From: G963663775 sp963664255
Lineage (GTDB): Bacteria > Bacillota > Clostridia > Oscillospirales > Butyricicoccaceae
NCBI GenBank assembly: GCA_963664255.1
Contig: OY760938.1
Location: 1,550,001 to 1,614,000 of the forward strand
Direction of reading: 5' to 3'
DNA: 64,000 nt
Shown piece after piece: positions 39,963 to 48,227 of the stretch. The notes beneath the pieces are model-generated. The model was not told where the DNA came from. It did not search any database and saw nothing but the letters and a program-made list of their open reading frames with translations. The number at the start of each line of letters is the position of its first letter. Positions within the stretch are counted from its first letter, which is position 1. The translations under genes and the position numbers were made by a program.

Positions 39963-40038
39963 GCACCATTAGCTCAGATGGTAGAGCAACTGACTCTTAA
40001 TCAGTGGGTCCTGGGTTCGAGTCCCCGATGGTGCACCA
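39963..40038 (+). tRNA. tRNA-Lys (CTT)
   Basis: 76 nt with CCA. Acceptor GCACCAT/ATGGTGC, anticodon loop CTCTTAA. Lies between 23S and 5S. Confidence 0.95.
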
Positions 40039-40073
40039 CTTCCTTTGAAAAGAGGAAAGAGCAGCGAAGGAAC

Positions 40074-40148
40074 GGCCCGTTGGTCAAGCGGTTAAGACGG
40101 CGGCCTCTCACGCCGCAAACAGGAGTTCGATTCTCCTACGGGTCACCA
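40074..40148 (+). tRNA. tRNA-Glu (CTC)
   Basis: 75 nt with CCA. Acceptor GGCCCGT/ACGGGTC, anticodon loop CTCTCAC. Lies between 23S and 5S. Confidence 0.95.
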
Positions 40149-40170
40149 GCAATAAAAAAGAAACAAACAC

Positions 40171-40200
40171 TTGACAAAGTGCTTGTATATATGGTATCAT
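40171..40200 (+). promoter_or_regulatory. promoter inside the rRNA operon, before 5S
   Basis: TTGACA, 18-nt spacer, TATCAT, about 33 nt upstream of mature 5S. Confidence 0.6.
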
Positions 40201-40232
40201 AGCAAAGCAGTTTGCGAGATATTGAAGAGAAA

Positions 40233-40348
<116 letters not shown>

Positions 40349-40351
40349 ACG

Positions 40352-40383
40352 AAAGAGATCGCATAATACGCGGTCTCTTTTTT
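40352..40383 (+). terminator. terminator after 5S
   Basis: AAAGAGATCGC pairs with GCGGTCTCTTT (one wobble), followed by further T. Confidence 0.85.
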
Positions 40384-40421
40384 CTTTAACATTTCTAGGT
40401 GATAAATATTCTAGGATAAAC

Positions 40422-40590
40422 AAACACTAAATATTCCTCAATAGCTCAGTTGGTACGCCACTTCGCAGAGTGGTGTTTCGGAGGTCAACCGCCGTAGGCG
40501 GCACTTAGACCGGAGATGAGCATGCCATGTGCAGAGCACATGTTTCGTAAATGAAGAAACACTAAATATTCCTCAATAGCTCAGTTGGTA
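40422..40590 (+). repeat. 34-bp direct repeat: duplicated 5' part of tRNA-Asn around a hairpin segment
   Basis: 40422-40455 and 40557-40590 are identical. They comprise 13 bp of leader plus the first 21 nt of tRNA-Asn. Between them are 101 bp with hairpins CCACT/AGTGG, CCGCC/GGCGG (inside GGTC/GACC) and CATGTGC/GCACATG. The first copy cannot form a complete tRNA. Confidence 0.8.
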
Positions 40591-40645
40591 GAGCATGCGG
40601 CTGTTAACCGCAGGGTCGTTGGTTCGAGTCCAACTTGAGGAGCCA
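40570..40645 (+). tRNA. tRNA-Asn (GTT)
   Basis: 76 nt with CCA. Acceptor TCCTCAA/TTGAGGA, anticodon loop CTGTTAA. Complete copy after the partial duplication. Confidence 0.96.
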
Positions 40646-40702
40646 AACAGAACTTGCCGCTACAAAGCGTGGCGGCAAGTTTTCTATCAAAAAGATGTTT
40701 AT

Positions 40703-40779
40703 GGGCCTTTAGCTCAGTTGGTTAGAGCAGCCGGCTCATAACCGGTCGGTCCCGGGTTCAAGTCCCTGAAGGCCCACCA
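40703..40779 (+). tRNA. tRNA with CAT anticodon (elongator Met; Ile2 not excluded)
   Basis: 77 nt with CCA. Acceptor GGGCCTT/AAGGCCC, anticodon loop CTCATAA. Lacks the mismatched first pair and GGG/CCC anticodon stem of an initiator tRNA. Confidence 0.93.
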
Positions 40780-40859
40780 AAATCAAACGATTAAGATTGT
40801 CTTGTATCGAAAAAGCCAGTGACAGTGCTTTTTACATTCGAATACAGATGATGATATGA

Positions 40860-40935
40860 AGGGGTATAGCTCAGCTGGTAGAGCAGCGGTCTCCAAAACC
40901 GCGTGCCGAGGGTTCGATTCCTTCTGCCCCTGCCA
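40860..40935 (+). tRNA. tRNA-Trp (CCA)
   Basis: 76 nt with CCA. Acceptor AGGGGTA/TGCCCCT, anticodon loop CTCCAAA. Confidence 0.95.
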
Positions 40936-40939
40936 TTAT

Positions 40940-41016
40940 GGCCCGGTAGCTCAGTCGGTTAGAGCGCTAGCCTGTCACGCTAGAGGTCGTGGGTTCGAGC
41001 CCCATCCGGGTCGCCA
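40940..41016 (+). tRNA. tRNA-Asp (GTC)
   Basis: 77 nt with CCA, four nt after tRNA-Trp. Acceptor GGCCCGG/CCGGGTC, loop CTGTCAC. Confidence 0.96.
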
Positions 41017-41037
41017 TTTTTTTAAAACTGCATATTT

Positions 41038-41113
41038 GCTGCTGTAGCTCAGTCGGTAGAGTACATCCTTGGTAAGGATGAGGTCGTCAGTTCAATCCTG
41101 ATCAGCAGCTCCA
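41038..41113 (+). tRNA. tRNA-Thr (GGT)
   Basis: 76 nt with CCA. Acceptor GCTGCTG/CAGCAGC, loop TTGGTAA. Last gene of this cluster. Confidence 0.95.
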
Positions 41114-41120
41114 GATTTTT

Positions 41121-41160
41121 GAAACACTATATCATATTTTCGTGATATAGTGTTTCATTT
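41121..41160. terminator. terminator after the rRNA-tRNA cluster
   Basis: 14-bp perfect stem GAAACACTATATCA (41121-41134 with 41143-41156), then ATTTT. Also lies behind mntP on the other strand. Confidence 0.8.
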
Positions 41161-41189
41161 TGTACATAAAACAAACGATAAAAGCATTT

Positions 41190-41753
41190 TTAGAAAAATA
41201 TGTGACGCAATAAAATATGACTGCCAATGAGAATTAATAAAACACCACCTAAAAATTCAGCATGAGTTGCAAAACGCTGACCAAATATGGAGCCAATGCG
41301 AACAGCAATCACTGAAAAAGTAAAGGTGATAAATCCGATGAGCATGATGGCGTGCAATAAATCCACGCGCAGAAACGCAAAGGTGATGCCAACGGCAAGT
41401 GCATCAATAGAGGTTGCGATGGACAACGGCAGCATGGTATTCCAAGAAAATGAAGTGGGAATTGGTTCTGTGGCGGATGCAGGTGCGGTCGCTTCAAAAA
41501 TCATATTGCAACCGATACATACAAGCAAAATAAATGCAAGCCAATGGTTTAAGCGCTCCATATGTGCAGAAAACTGTGTGCCAAGAAAATACCCTATGAT
41601 GGGCATCCCAGCTTGAAAAATCCCAAACCAAAGCCCAGTCAGTAGTGCATAACGCAGTTGAAAAGTACGTTGGGTTAGACCTTTGCCAAAAGCAACAGCA
41701 AAGGCATCCATTGACAAACCAACTGCAAGGGTAAGACAGTCTATCAAGCCCAT
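41190..41753 (-). CDS. mntP: manganese efflux pump MntP
   Basis: 187 residues, six predicted membrane helices. The two half-repeats carry the acidic motifs LSMDAFAVAFGKGL (Asp16) and TSIDALAVGITFAF, which define the MntP/YebN family. Exports Mn2+ across the cytoplasmic membrane. AAGGAG precedes the start by about 11 nt. The 250-bp upstream stretch to the IS256 end shows no gene. I could not match it to the yybP-ykoY manganese riboswitch that often precedes this gene. The insertion may have separated it from its own promoter. Confidence 0.92.
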   Translation of the reverse strand: MGLIDCLTLAVGLSMDAFAVAFGKGLTQRTFQLRYALLTGLWFGIFQAGMPIIGYFLGTQFSAHMERLNHWLAFILLVCIGCNMIFEATAPASATEPIPTSFSWNTMLPLSIATSIDALAVGITFAFLRVDLLHAIMLIGFITFTFSVIAVRIGSIFGQRFATHAEFLGGVLLILIGSHILLRHIFF

Positions 41754-42003
41754 TTTAATCGGTGCTCCTTCTTATTAGTGTGTATCGCAGAAAGCAGATT
41801 GCCGAGGGAAACCTTCCCAACGAGATACATGGAAAAATGCGCCATGCTATTTGATGGCATTGCAGGCAGCAGTGGACCGATCAAATGCCGGTGGGAGATG
41901 CATATCTGATAGTTTAACAGATGGTGTGTACAGAAAACAGTAGAAAGAGGGAATGGGAAAGTAGGATATTTATCATGTAGCACACGCCTTTCCCCTGGCT
42001 GTA

Positions 42004-43366
42004 GAGACTATAAATAATTTTGTGTTTCTAGTTTAAACATGCTCCGGAGCGGTAAGGATAGAAATAGATCTAAAACTTACTGCAAAGAAGCATTTTATAT
42101 GTCTATGATACCAAAAGAAGTGGTCAAACAACTCATTCGGGAAGCTAACCCTAACAGTACCACTGAAGTGCTGGATTTGTTATGGGAAATGTTTAAGGAA
42201 GTGCTGCAGGGTGCGATGGAAGCAGAACTGGAAGAACAACTCGGCTATGCCAAAAGCGATGTGTCTGCTAAGCAGACAGAAAACCATCGCAACGGGTATT
42301 CCAAGAAGACCGTAAAATCAGAACTGGGTCCCGTAGAGCTTTCGATCCCTCGGGATCGAAACGGTGAATATGAGCCGAAAATCATTACAAAGCACGAACG
42401 AAATATCACAGGTTTAGAAGAAAAAGTTTTGGGGCTATATGCTGCTGGGATGTCTACTCGTGATATTCATGATCAGATTCAGGAATTGTACGGCGTGGAG
42501 GTGTCCGCAGAGCTTGTCAGCCGGATTACAGACAAAGTGCTGCCACTCGTGACAGAGTGGCAGTCCAGACCATTAGATGAGGTGTATCCGTTTGTTTTTA
42601 TGGATGCGATTCACTACAAAGTGCGTGAAGACAAAACAGTTGTCAGTAAGGCAGCTTACGTGGTTTTAGGCATGAATTTAGACGGATACAAAGAGATTTT
42701 AGGCATTTATGTCGGCGCAAATGAATCCAGCAAGTTCTGGCTGTCAGTTCTGAATGAGCTGAAAAACCGTGGTGTGAAAACGGTTTGCATGTTCTGTGTA
42801 GACGGACTAACTGGATTCAAAGAAGCGATTGGTGCGGCATTCCCAAAGGCACAGATTCAGCGTTGTATTGTGCATCAAATTCGTTCTTCCACACGATATG
42901 TCAGCTATAAAGACATCAAAGAATTCGTGCAAGACCTGAAAACCGTTTATGGTGCTGTATCAGAAGAGCTTGCGCTGGATAACCTAATGACGATGAAAGA
43001 CAAATGGGGTGCTAAATACCCAAGCTCGATTCGTAGTTGGGAAAATAATTGGGACTGCCTAAGTACTTTCTTCAACTACCCTCCAGAGGTGCGAAAAATT
43101 ATCTATACCACCAACTGCATCGAAGGACTGCACCGCCAATTTCGCAAGGTTACCAAGACAAAAGCAGTATTTCCCACCGACCAAAGTTTGCTGAAAATGC
43201 TGTGGCTCGCACAGGACAAAATCCAGAAAAAATGGACACAACGTCAGCGCAGCTGGGATTTGGTGCTGGCACAGCTGCAGCTGCTGTTCGCGGAACAACT
43301 TGCCAGCTAAACCCTCGTTTTATTTCTTGCCGCACGGAGCGGAAACACAAAATTCAGGACAGTCTC
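42004..43366 (+). mobile_element. IS256-family insertion sequence, complete
   Basis: 1363 bp bounded by imperfect 25-bp inverted repeats. The left end reads inward from GAGACTATAAAT to AATTTTGTGTTTC (42004-42028), and the inverse is at 43342-43366. The inner 13 bases match exactly. Contains one intact transposase gene. No exact 8-9 bp target duplication was found; only CTGTA is shared near both ends. The right end abuts a decayed istA. Confidence 0.85.
42099..43310 (+). CDS. IS256-family DDE transposase
   Basis: 403 residues from ATG 42099 (MSMIPKEVVKQLIREA is the family's usual start; the frame opens 60 nt earlier). The mutator-type catalytic triad is visible: Asp in FVFMDAIHYKV, Asp in MFCVDGLTGFKEA and Glu in TTNCIEGLHRQF. 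The HQIR motif after the second Asp is also present. No frameshift, so probably active. Moves the element by a copy-out mechanism through a circular form, as known for the family. Confidence 0.95.
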   Translation: MSMIPKEVVKQLIREANPNSTTEVLDLLWEMFKEVLQGAMEAELEEQLGYAKSDVSAKQTENHRNGYSKKTVKSELGPVELSIPRDRNGEYEPKIITKHERNITGLEEKVLGLYAAGMSTRDIHDQIQELYGVEVSAELVSRITDKVLPLVTEWQSRPLDEVYPFVFMDAIHYKVREDKTVVSKAAYVVLGMNLDGYKEILGIYVGANESSKFWLSVLNELKNRGVKTVCMFCVDGLTGFKEAIGAAFPKAQIQRCIVHQIRSSTRYVSYKDIKEFVQDLKTVYGAVSEELALDNLMTMKDKWGAKYPSSIRSWENNWDCLSTFFNYPPEVRKIIYTTNCIEGLHRQFRKVTKTKAVFPTDQSLLKMLWLAQDKIQKKWTQRQRSWDLVLAQLQLLFAEQLAS

Positions 43367-44217
43367 CTACTGTAAGCAGTCAAGCAAACTACAGAGTTTT
43401 TCGCCACAAAATTCCAAGCAACTGTCGTTCAGAATCGAGTCCTCCGCTAAGAGTCGGTTCTCCAGAAAGTTGCCCTTTATGTACTTCACCATGCTTTCCA
43501 CCTTGCCTTTGCTTTCTGGGTCAGCACCACAGCAAAGCTAGATACCCACCTTGCATTCTTGACGGAACTTCTCAAACTCGTAGGTATGGATGATGTCGCC
43601 GGTGTTTTCAGATACGCAGACGATGCTGCTTGGTCAAACATCATTTCCCTTGGCATACCGCCCCGATAGCGGAAGCAATGCTCACAGGGTCTGCTGCTGT
43701 GTATGGACGGCTTTGCAACTCTGCGTACTTGTATCGGCAATAGGGCAGGATAAAAGCGGCTGTATACACCTTGTATCTACCAACCATCCACGGTTTTCAT
43801 CCATTTATTACCGAAATCCACCTGCAGCTGCTGTCCCATCGGCAGCTCCGGCACCGCTTCATAATCTCGTGGATTCGGCTTTTTACGCAGGCCGTACTCC
43901 TCACGGAGCAGTTTCACATAGCGGCAGACCGTCCGTTCTCGGAAGGGGGCGCTGTAGTGTTCCTTCAGCCAGTCGCAGACCTGCGCGGCACTCAAACTCG
44001 AATACTCATGCAGCCAGAGGATGATGGTATCGCGGTATTCATCCAGCGCCTGCACCCCGCAGACGCGGCTATGATGCGATTTGTACTCATCTACGGACAT
44101 ATTCCAGTAGCGGTCTACCGTTCTCCAATTAAGGCCAAGGCTTTTCGCCACGGTATCTTTTCGGAATCCTCGTTCCTTTAGTTGCTGTGTGTTTTTATAC
44201 ACAGAATATCCCTTCAT
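43367..44217 (-). pseudogene. decayed IS21-family transposase (istA), cut by IS256
   Basis: The minus strand starts with an open stretch of 146 residues (MKGYSVYKNTQQLKERGFRK, a helix-turn-helix, then QLQVDFGNKWMKTVDGW), matching the N-terminal half of IstA. The rest is spread over several frames with stops: FILPYCRYKYAELQSRPYT, VSENTGDIIHTYEFEKFRQ and DPESKGKVESMVKYIKGNF, the last with the final catalytic Glu. The 3' end and istB are missing where the IS256 begins. At least three frameshifts or stops, so not functional. Confidence 0.85.
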
Positions 44218-44390
44218 TTCTCGCAGCCTCCATCCAGTGCTCCCGTTGTATCATCTGGCTGGAAACTGTGTAGTTGTTGGCGGAATACTCTGCACTTTAG
44301 TTTACCATTTACACCTGTTTTATCAGGATTGGCGGTCAAATTTTGTGGATAAATCTGCATATCAAAACGCGCAGGAAACAACAGATAACG

Positions 44391-44431
44391 AAAACCGGCA
44401 TACTCCGCTTTTCTGGGAGTATGCCGGTTTT
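44391..44431. terminator. terminator behind rnj
   Basis: AAAACCGGCATACTCC pairs perfectly with GGAGTATGCCGGTTTT. The U-run serves the minus-strand gene and, more weakly, the plus strand. Confidence 0.85.
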
Positions 44432-44434
44432 GCT

Positions 44435-46093
44435 TTAGATTTCCATAATGACAGGAAGAATCATGGGACTGCGTTTTGTCTTTTTGAATAGATATTCGCC
44501 GAGTTCGTTTTTGAGAGTACCCTTGATGCTATTCCAATCATAAACATTTTGGTCGGTGCATTTGTCAAGCGCTTTTTGTGCAATGGTGCGCAGCTGCTCC
44601 ATGAAATTGTCAGATTCCTTGATATAGATGAACCCACGCGATACAATGTCCGGACCTGCAATGACAACGCCGCTTTCTCGATCCATTGTGACAACCACCA
44701 CCAGAAGACCGTCCTCCGCAAGATGCTTACGGTCACGCAAAACAGCGGTGCCAACATCGCCAATCCCAAGACCATCGACGAGAACACGACCAGCAGGAAC
44801 CGGATTGGCAAGGCGCGCAGACGTTGCACTGATTTCAATGGGACGACCAATTTCCGAAATCAAGATGTTTTTAGAGGGAACCCCCATCTCCTGCGCTAGC
44901 TTTGCATGCATCTCCAAATGGCGATGTTCGCCATGAATGGGAATGAAGTATTGTGGACGGCATAGACCCAACATGAGCTTTAACTCTTCTTGACAAGCGT
45001 GCCCAGAAACGTGAATGGCAGCGTTGCGGTCATAAATCACTTCTGCACCCTTACGCGACAATTCGTTAATCATATTATATACGGATTTTTCATTGCCTGG
45101 AATCGCGGAAGCTGCCAACAAAATACGGTCACCTGGAATGACTTCAACCATTTTATGTGAAGCATATGCCATGCGGTATAGTGCCGACATGGTTTCACCT
45201 TGTGAACCGGTTGAAACAATGACAATGCGCTTCTTTGGATAGCGATTGATGGTATTGAGCTCAATCAAAACATTTTTGTCATCACGCAGATAGCCAAGCT
45301 CCATTGCAACGCGAGAAATATTCTCCATGCTGCGACCGCAAATGGCAACTTTGCGCCCATGCCGCGCAGCAATATCAAAAACCTGCTGCAGGCGATAAAT
45401 ATTAGAGGCAAAGGTGGCGATGATAATACGTTCATCACAGTCCTTGAAAAATTTTTCAAAGGCAGCACCAACGGTTTGCTCACTCATGGTATAACCAGGT
45501 CGCTCTACATTGGTAGAGTCGCTCATAAGCGCGAGCACGCCTGCCTTGCCCAATTCGCCAAAACGGGTCAAGTCAATCATTTCGCCGGACACCGGCGTCA
45601 AATCAACCTTGAAATCACCCGTGTGAATGACCACACCCAACGGCGTTGTGATGGCGATGGCAACGGTATCTGCAATCGAATGATTGGTTTGAATAAATTC
45701 AATACCGAAGCAGCCCAACCGGAGCGTATCTCCTGCACGAACATGATTCAGCTTGACTTTATCCAGCAACCGATGCTCTGTCAGCTTGTGCTCAATGATA
45801 CCGCATGTCAAGCGCGTAGCATAAATGGGAATATTCAGCTCACGAATCAAGTAGGGAATGGCACCGATGTGATCTTCATGACCATGTGTAATCAGCAGCC
45901 CGCGGACGCGATTCCGATGGCGCTTGAGGTAGGTAATGTCTGGAATCACCAAATCCACGCCCAACATATCATCATCTGGAAATGCAAGACCGCAATCCAC
46001 CACAATGATGTCGTTGCCAAATTCAAAGGCCGTCATATTCTTGCCGATTTCGTTCAGACCGCCAAGAGGCACGATTTTCAATTTTTCTTTCAT
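44435..46093 (-). CDS. rnjA: ribonuclease J
   Basis: 552 residues from ATG 46093; the frame opens earlier with GTG but the family starts at MKEKLKIVPLGGLNEIGKNM. Metallo-beta-lactamase motif HGHEDH (70-75), SDSTN, beta-CASP motifs GRSMENISR and ISTGSQGE-like VSTGSQGE, and HVSGHACQEE with a late zinc histidine, then a C-terminal domain. RNase J is the 5'-to-3' exoribonuclease and endonuclease central to mRNA decay and rRNA maturation in Firmicutes. Whether it is J1 or J2 cannot be told from this gene alone. Monocistronic with a long upstream region. Confidence 0.95.
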   Translation of the reverse strand: MKEKLKIVPLGGLNEIGKNMTAFEFGNDIIVVDCGLAFPDDDMLGVDLVIPDITYLKRHRNRVRGLLITHGHEDHIGAIPYLIRELNIPIYATRLTCGIIEHKLTEHRLLDKVKLNHVRAGDTLRLGCFGIEFIQTNHSIADTVAIAITTPLGVVIHTGDFKVDLTPVSGEMIDLTRFGELGKAGVLALMSDSTNVERPGYTMSEQTVGAAFEKFFKDCDERIIIATFASNIYRLQQVFDIAARHGRKVAICGRSMENISRVAMELGYLRDDKNVLIELNTINRYPKKRIVIVSTGSQGETMSALYRMAYASHKMVEVIPGDRILLAASAIPGNEKSVYNMINELSRKGAEVIYDRNAAIHVSGHACQEELKLMLGLCRPQYFIPIHGEHRHLEMHAKLAQEMGVPSKNILISEIGRPIEISATSARLANPVPAGRVLVDGLGIGDVGTAVLRDRKHLAEDGLLVVVVTMDRESGVVIAGPDIVSRGFIYIKESDNFMEQLRTIAQKALDKCTDQNVYDWNSIKGTLKNELGEYLFKKTKRSPMILPVIMEI

Positions 46094-46621
46094 AATTTTT
46101 TTATCACTTTCCTTTTCTATTGTCAGAGATTGGTGTATACGCGACACTGATACTTATCGCGTGAAAAAGAAAGGTAAGCATTGGGATGCTCCCCCTTCTA
46201 GTACTTCATATATAGAACCTATATGCAACACACAGCAGCGCAACAGGAACATCTTTTTCGCATCTAAGCGTTATATACAGCAGCATATCTCATTTATAAT
46301 GATGGTATCCAAAAAGGAGGATATGCAAATAAGACAATCAAAAAGCTAAGCCGATATAAAAAACACAATGGTTTATAGTATAATTATAGTATAAACGAGT
46401 CCATTATTAGTATAGCACATTTGGAAGGGATTGTACAGACCTTTCACGGTCTTTCTAGTTTGCCCATAAAAGCAGTGCTTTCATGCAGTGCAGCCGAAAA
46501 AAGTTTGCAAAAAAAAGTTTGCGAAAAGTCTTATTTTAACATATTTTTCGTAGAATTATACAAAAATCATGTTCAAATGCAGAAGATGTCGGGAAGAGTC
46601 AACAGATTTTTCAAAAAAGGT
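46094..46621. other. intergenic region between rnjA and the 3D-domain gene
   Basis: No convincing gene. Contains an exact tandem repeat of an 11-mer, TTATAGTATAA twice (46373-46394), overlapping likely -10 boxes for rnjA, and A+T-rich sequence. An AAAGGAGG at 46313-46320 is followed only by an eight-codon frame with too short a spacing. Confidence 0.4.
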
Positions 46622-46650
46622 TTGACAAAACCACAATCCTCATGTATTAT
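46622..46650 (+). promoter_or_regulatory. promoter of the 3D-domain protein
   Basis: TTGACA, 17-nt spacer, TATTAT, about 100 nt before the start. Confidence 0.7.
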
Positions 46651-46752
46651 GGTTTACAAGTTGGTAACAATACTAAAACAAGATGGCAACAATCTGTCAT
46701 CCAGCACGCAGCATCCCGCTGTGTGAAACCCGAGATTGGAGAAGTTATTACG

Positions 46753-47469
46753 ATGTCAAAGCATTTTATTTGGACGCGCTTGGTTGCGCTTTTGGCAAGC
46801 TGCTGTTTATGCATCATGCCTGCGGCTGCATACAACGTGCAAGCCATGATTGCACCGGTTGCAGTGCGCACCACAGGTGTGGGTACAGCAAACCTTGTTG
46901 AAGAAAATATGGTTGATGAAGTCAACCCCACCATCAATGCGGTTACATCTGCAGTATCCTCAGAAGGAACAGTAAGAAGCGTAGCGCAGATAGATACAGC
47001 AGCACAAGCAGATGAAGCGGCAAAAGCACTGGCAGCCGAGCAAGCTGCTGCCGCCGCTGCAGCAAAGGCAGAAGCGGAAAAAAAGGCTGCAGCACTGGTC
47101 TATACCCCTTTGTATGGCAGAACGGTGAAATATGTGCCGTCAGCGGCCATTCCGGCGTCCGTACAGGCACATGGAACCTTGATGGGAAAATATAAGCTGA
47201 CCTTTTACTGTGGCTGTGAACAATGCTGCGGCAAGTGGAGCGATGGCATCACCAGCTCTGGTGCAACAGCTGCAGAAGGACGCACCATTGCGGTTGACCC
47301 TTCTGTGATTCCGATTGGCACAAAGGTCTACATTGAAGGCTTCGGTGATTTTATTGCAGAAGACGTGGGCGGCGCAATCAAGGGCAATAAGATTGATATT
47401 TATTTGAATGACCACTCTCGTTGCTATGATTTGGGCGTAAAATATGCCAATGTATTTGTAGTTAGATAA
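46753..47469 (+). CDS. secreted 3D-domain cell-wall protein
   Basis: 238 residues from ATG 46753 (GGAGAAG about 9 nt upstream). Signal peptide ending MPAAAYNVQA. An Ala/Glu/Lys-rich helical linker near residues 75-115 probably spans the wall. The C-terminal 3D domain has LTFYCGCEQCCGKWSDGITSS, VDPSVIPIGTKVYI and IAEDVGGAIKGNKIDIYL, giving the three aspartates of the MltA/RpfB-type double-psi barrel. Such proteins act on peptidoglycan as lytic transglycosylases. Activity is inferred from the family. Own promoter and terminator. Confidence 0.88.
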   Translation: MSKHFIWTRLVALLASCCLCIMPAAAYNVQAMIAPVAVRTTGVGTANLVEENMVDEVNPTINAVTSAVSSEGTVRSVAQIDTAAQADEAAKALAAEQAAAAAAAKAEAEKKAAALVYTPLYGRTVKYVPSAAIPASVQAHGTLMGKYKLTFYCGCEQCCGKWSDGITSSGATAAEGRTIAVDPSVIPIGTKVYIEGFGDFIAEDVGGAIKGNKIDIYLNDHSRCYDLGVKYANVFVVR

Positions 47470-47508
47470 ATAGTGCTTTTGCACAATATGGTTTCTTGCT
47501 ATCAAATG

Positions 47509-47545
47509 AAAAAGTCCGACATCTTTTGGGGATGTCGGACTTTTT
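47509..47545. terminator. bidirectional terminator
   Basis: AAAAGTCCGACATC pairs with GATGTCGGACTTTT, flanked by T. Serves the 3D gene and the DUF4230 gene. Confidence 0.88.
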
Positions 47546-47581
47546 CCGCATGAGCAAATCGGCGGTGCAGCATATAAAATT

Positions 47582-48199
47582 TTATGTGATTTGAATGGTA
47601 TAGCCCATGGTATCCGATGCAAAGGACAACAGCTGGCGCACAGTGGTTTGGGCACGCACTGCTGCCTCTGTCAGCAAGCCATTTGCGATGGCATGGGATT
47701 CAATTTCTGCCTTTTGGGCTGCTGCGAAATCTGTGTAATCGCGAATGGTTAGGGGATTGAAGACGTTGTTTTGCTCATCAAAAATCACCAGACTGTCTTC
47801 GTCAATTTCGTGGGATATAATTTTGGCGGGCGGCAACGAAATCAAAATGGTTTGGGCTTGTAGCTCCACGGCAATCAGTGAAGCGTCAATGCCGGCTTTC
47901 ATTACGCCATCATAGGATAAAAGAAAGCTTTTTTGTGTGAGTGGCACCTGCCAACCATAAAAATCCACTTGGTTTTTGAATTGTCCTATGTTTGTGTAAT
48001 GATATTCTACAGTGGCAAGCTCGCTGATGGTGTGTAGACGCTCGGAAATCAAATCGCAGGTCACGGTGGGGGCATTCTGGGATTCGGCATGGCGTTCGTA
48101 TGCAATGCCTGCGGCAAACAATAGCATGAAAAGCGCCAGCACAAGCACGGCTTGCAGCAGGCGTAATTTGAAACGAGGTGGAAAGGGCAACTGTTTCAT
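47582..48199 (-). CDS. membrane-anchored DUF4230 protein
   Basis: 205 residues from ATG 48199. One N-terminal membrane helix (LQAVLVLALFMLLFAAGIAY), then an extracellular or peripheral domain with YHYTNIGQFKNQVDFYGWQ, KSFLLSYDGVMKAGID and LPPAKIISHEIDEDS. These match the DUF4230 family as I remember it, whose function is unknown. Last gene of the minus-strand run DUF1294-CDF-pyrC, 28 nt after pyrC. Confidence 0.75.
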   Translation of the reverse strand: MKQLPFPPRFKLRLLQAVLVLALFMLLFAAGIAYERHAESQNAPTVTCDLISERLHTISELATVEYHYTNIGQFKNQVDFYGWQVPLTQKSFLLSYDGVMKAGIDASLIAVELQAQTILISLPPAKIISHEIDEDSLVIFDEQNNVFNPLTIRDYTDFAAAQKAEIESHAIANGLLTEAAVRAQTTVRQLLSFASDTMGYTIQIT

Positions 48200-48227
48200 A
48201 AAAACTCTCTTTCTCTGATGACGGGGG

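Noticed and set aside
41744..41983. 79-codon minus-strand frame overlapping the mntP start
   Set aside because: No family match or ribosome-binding site; composition like random translation.
41754..42003. Possible yybP-ykoY or cobalamin riboswitch near mntP
   Set aside because: Single words such as AGGGGAAAGG and AGGGAATGGG look suggestive, but the order and core motifs of these riboswitches are not met on either strand.
42004..43374. Target-site duplication of the IS256 element
   Set aside because: Only CTGTA is shared and it is offset by three bases on the right; no 8-9 bp duplication is visible.
46313..46347. Eight-codon frame behind AAAGGAGG upstream of the 3D gene
   Set aside because: Spacing of two bases between the site and ATG is too short for translation, and no leader-peptide logic is visible.
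46421..46726. 101-codon plus-strand frame upstream of the 3D gene
   Set aside because: No ribosome-binding site, no recognisable family, and it runs across the promoter of the 3D gene.
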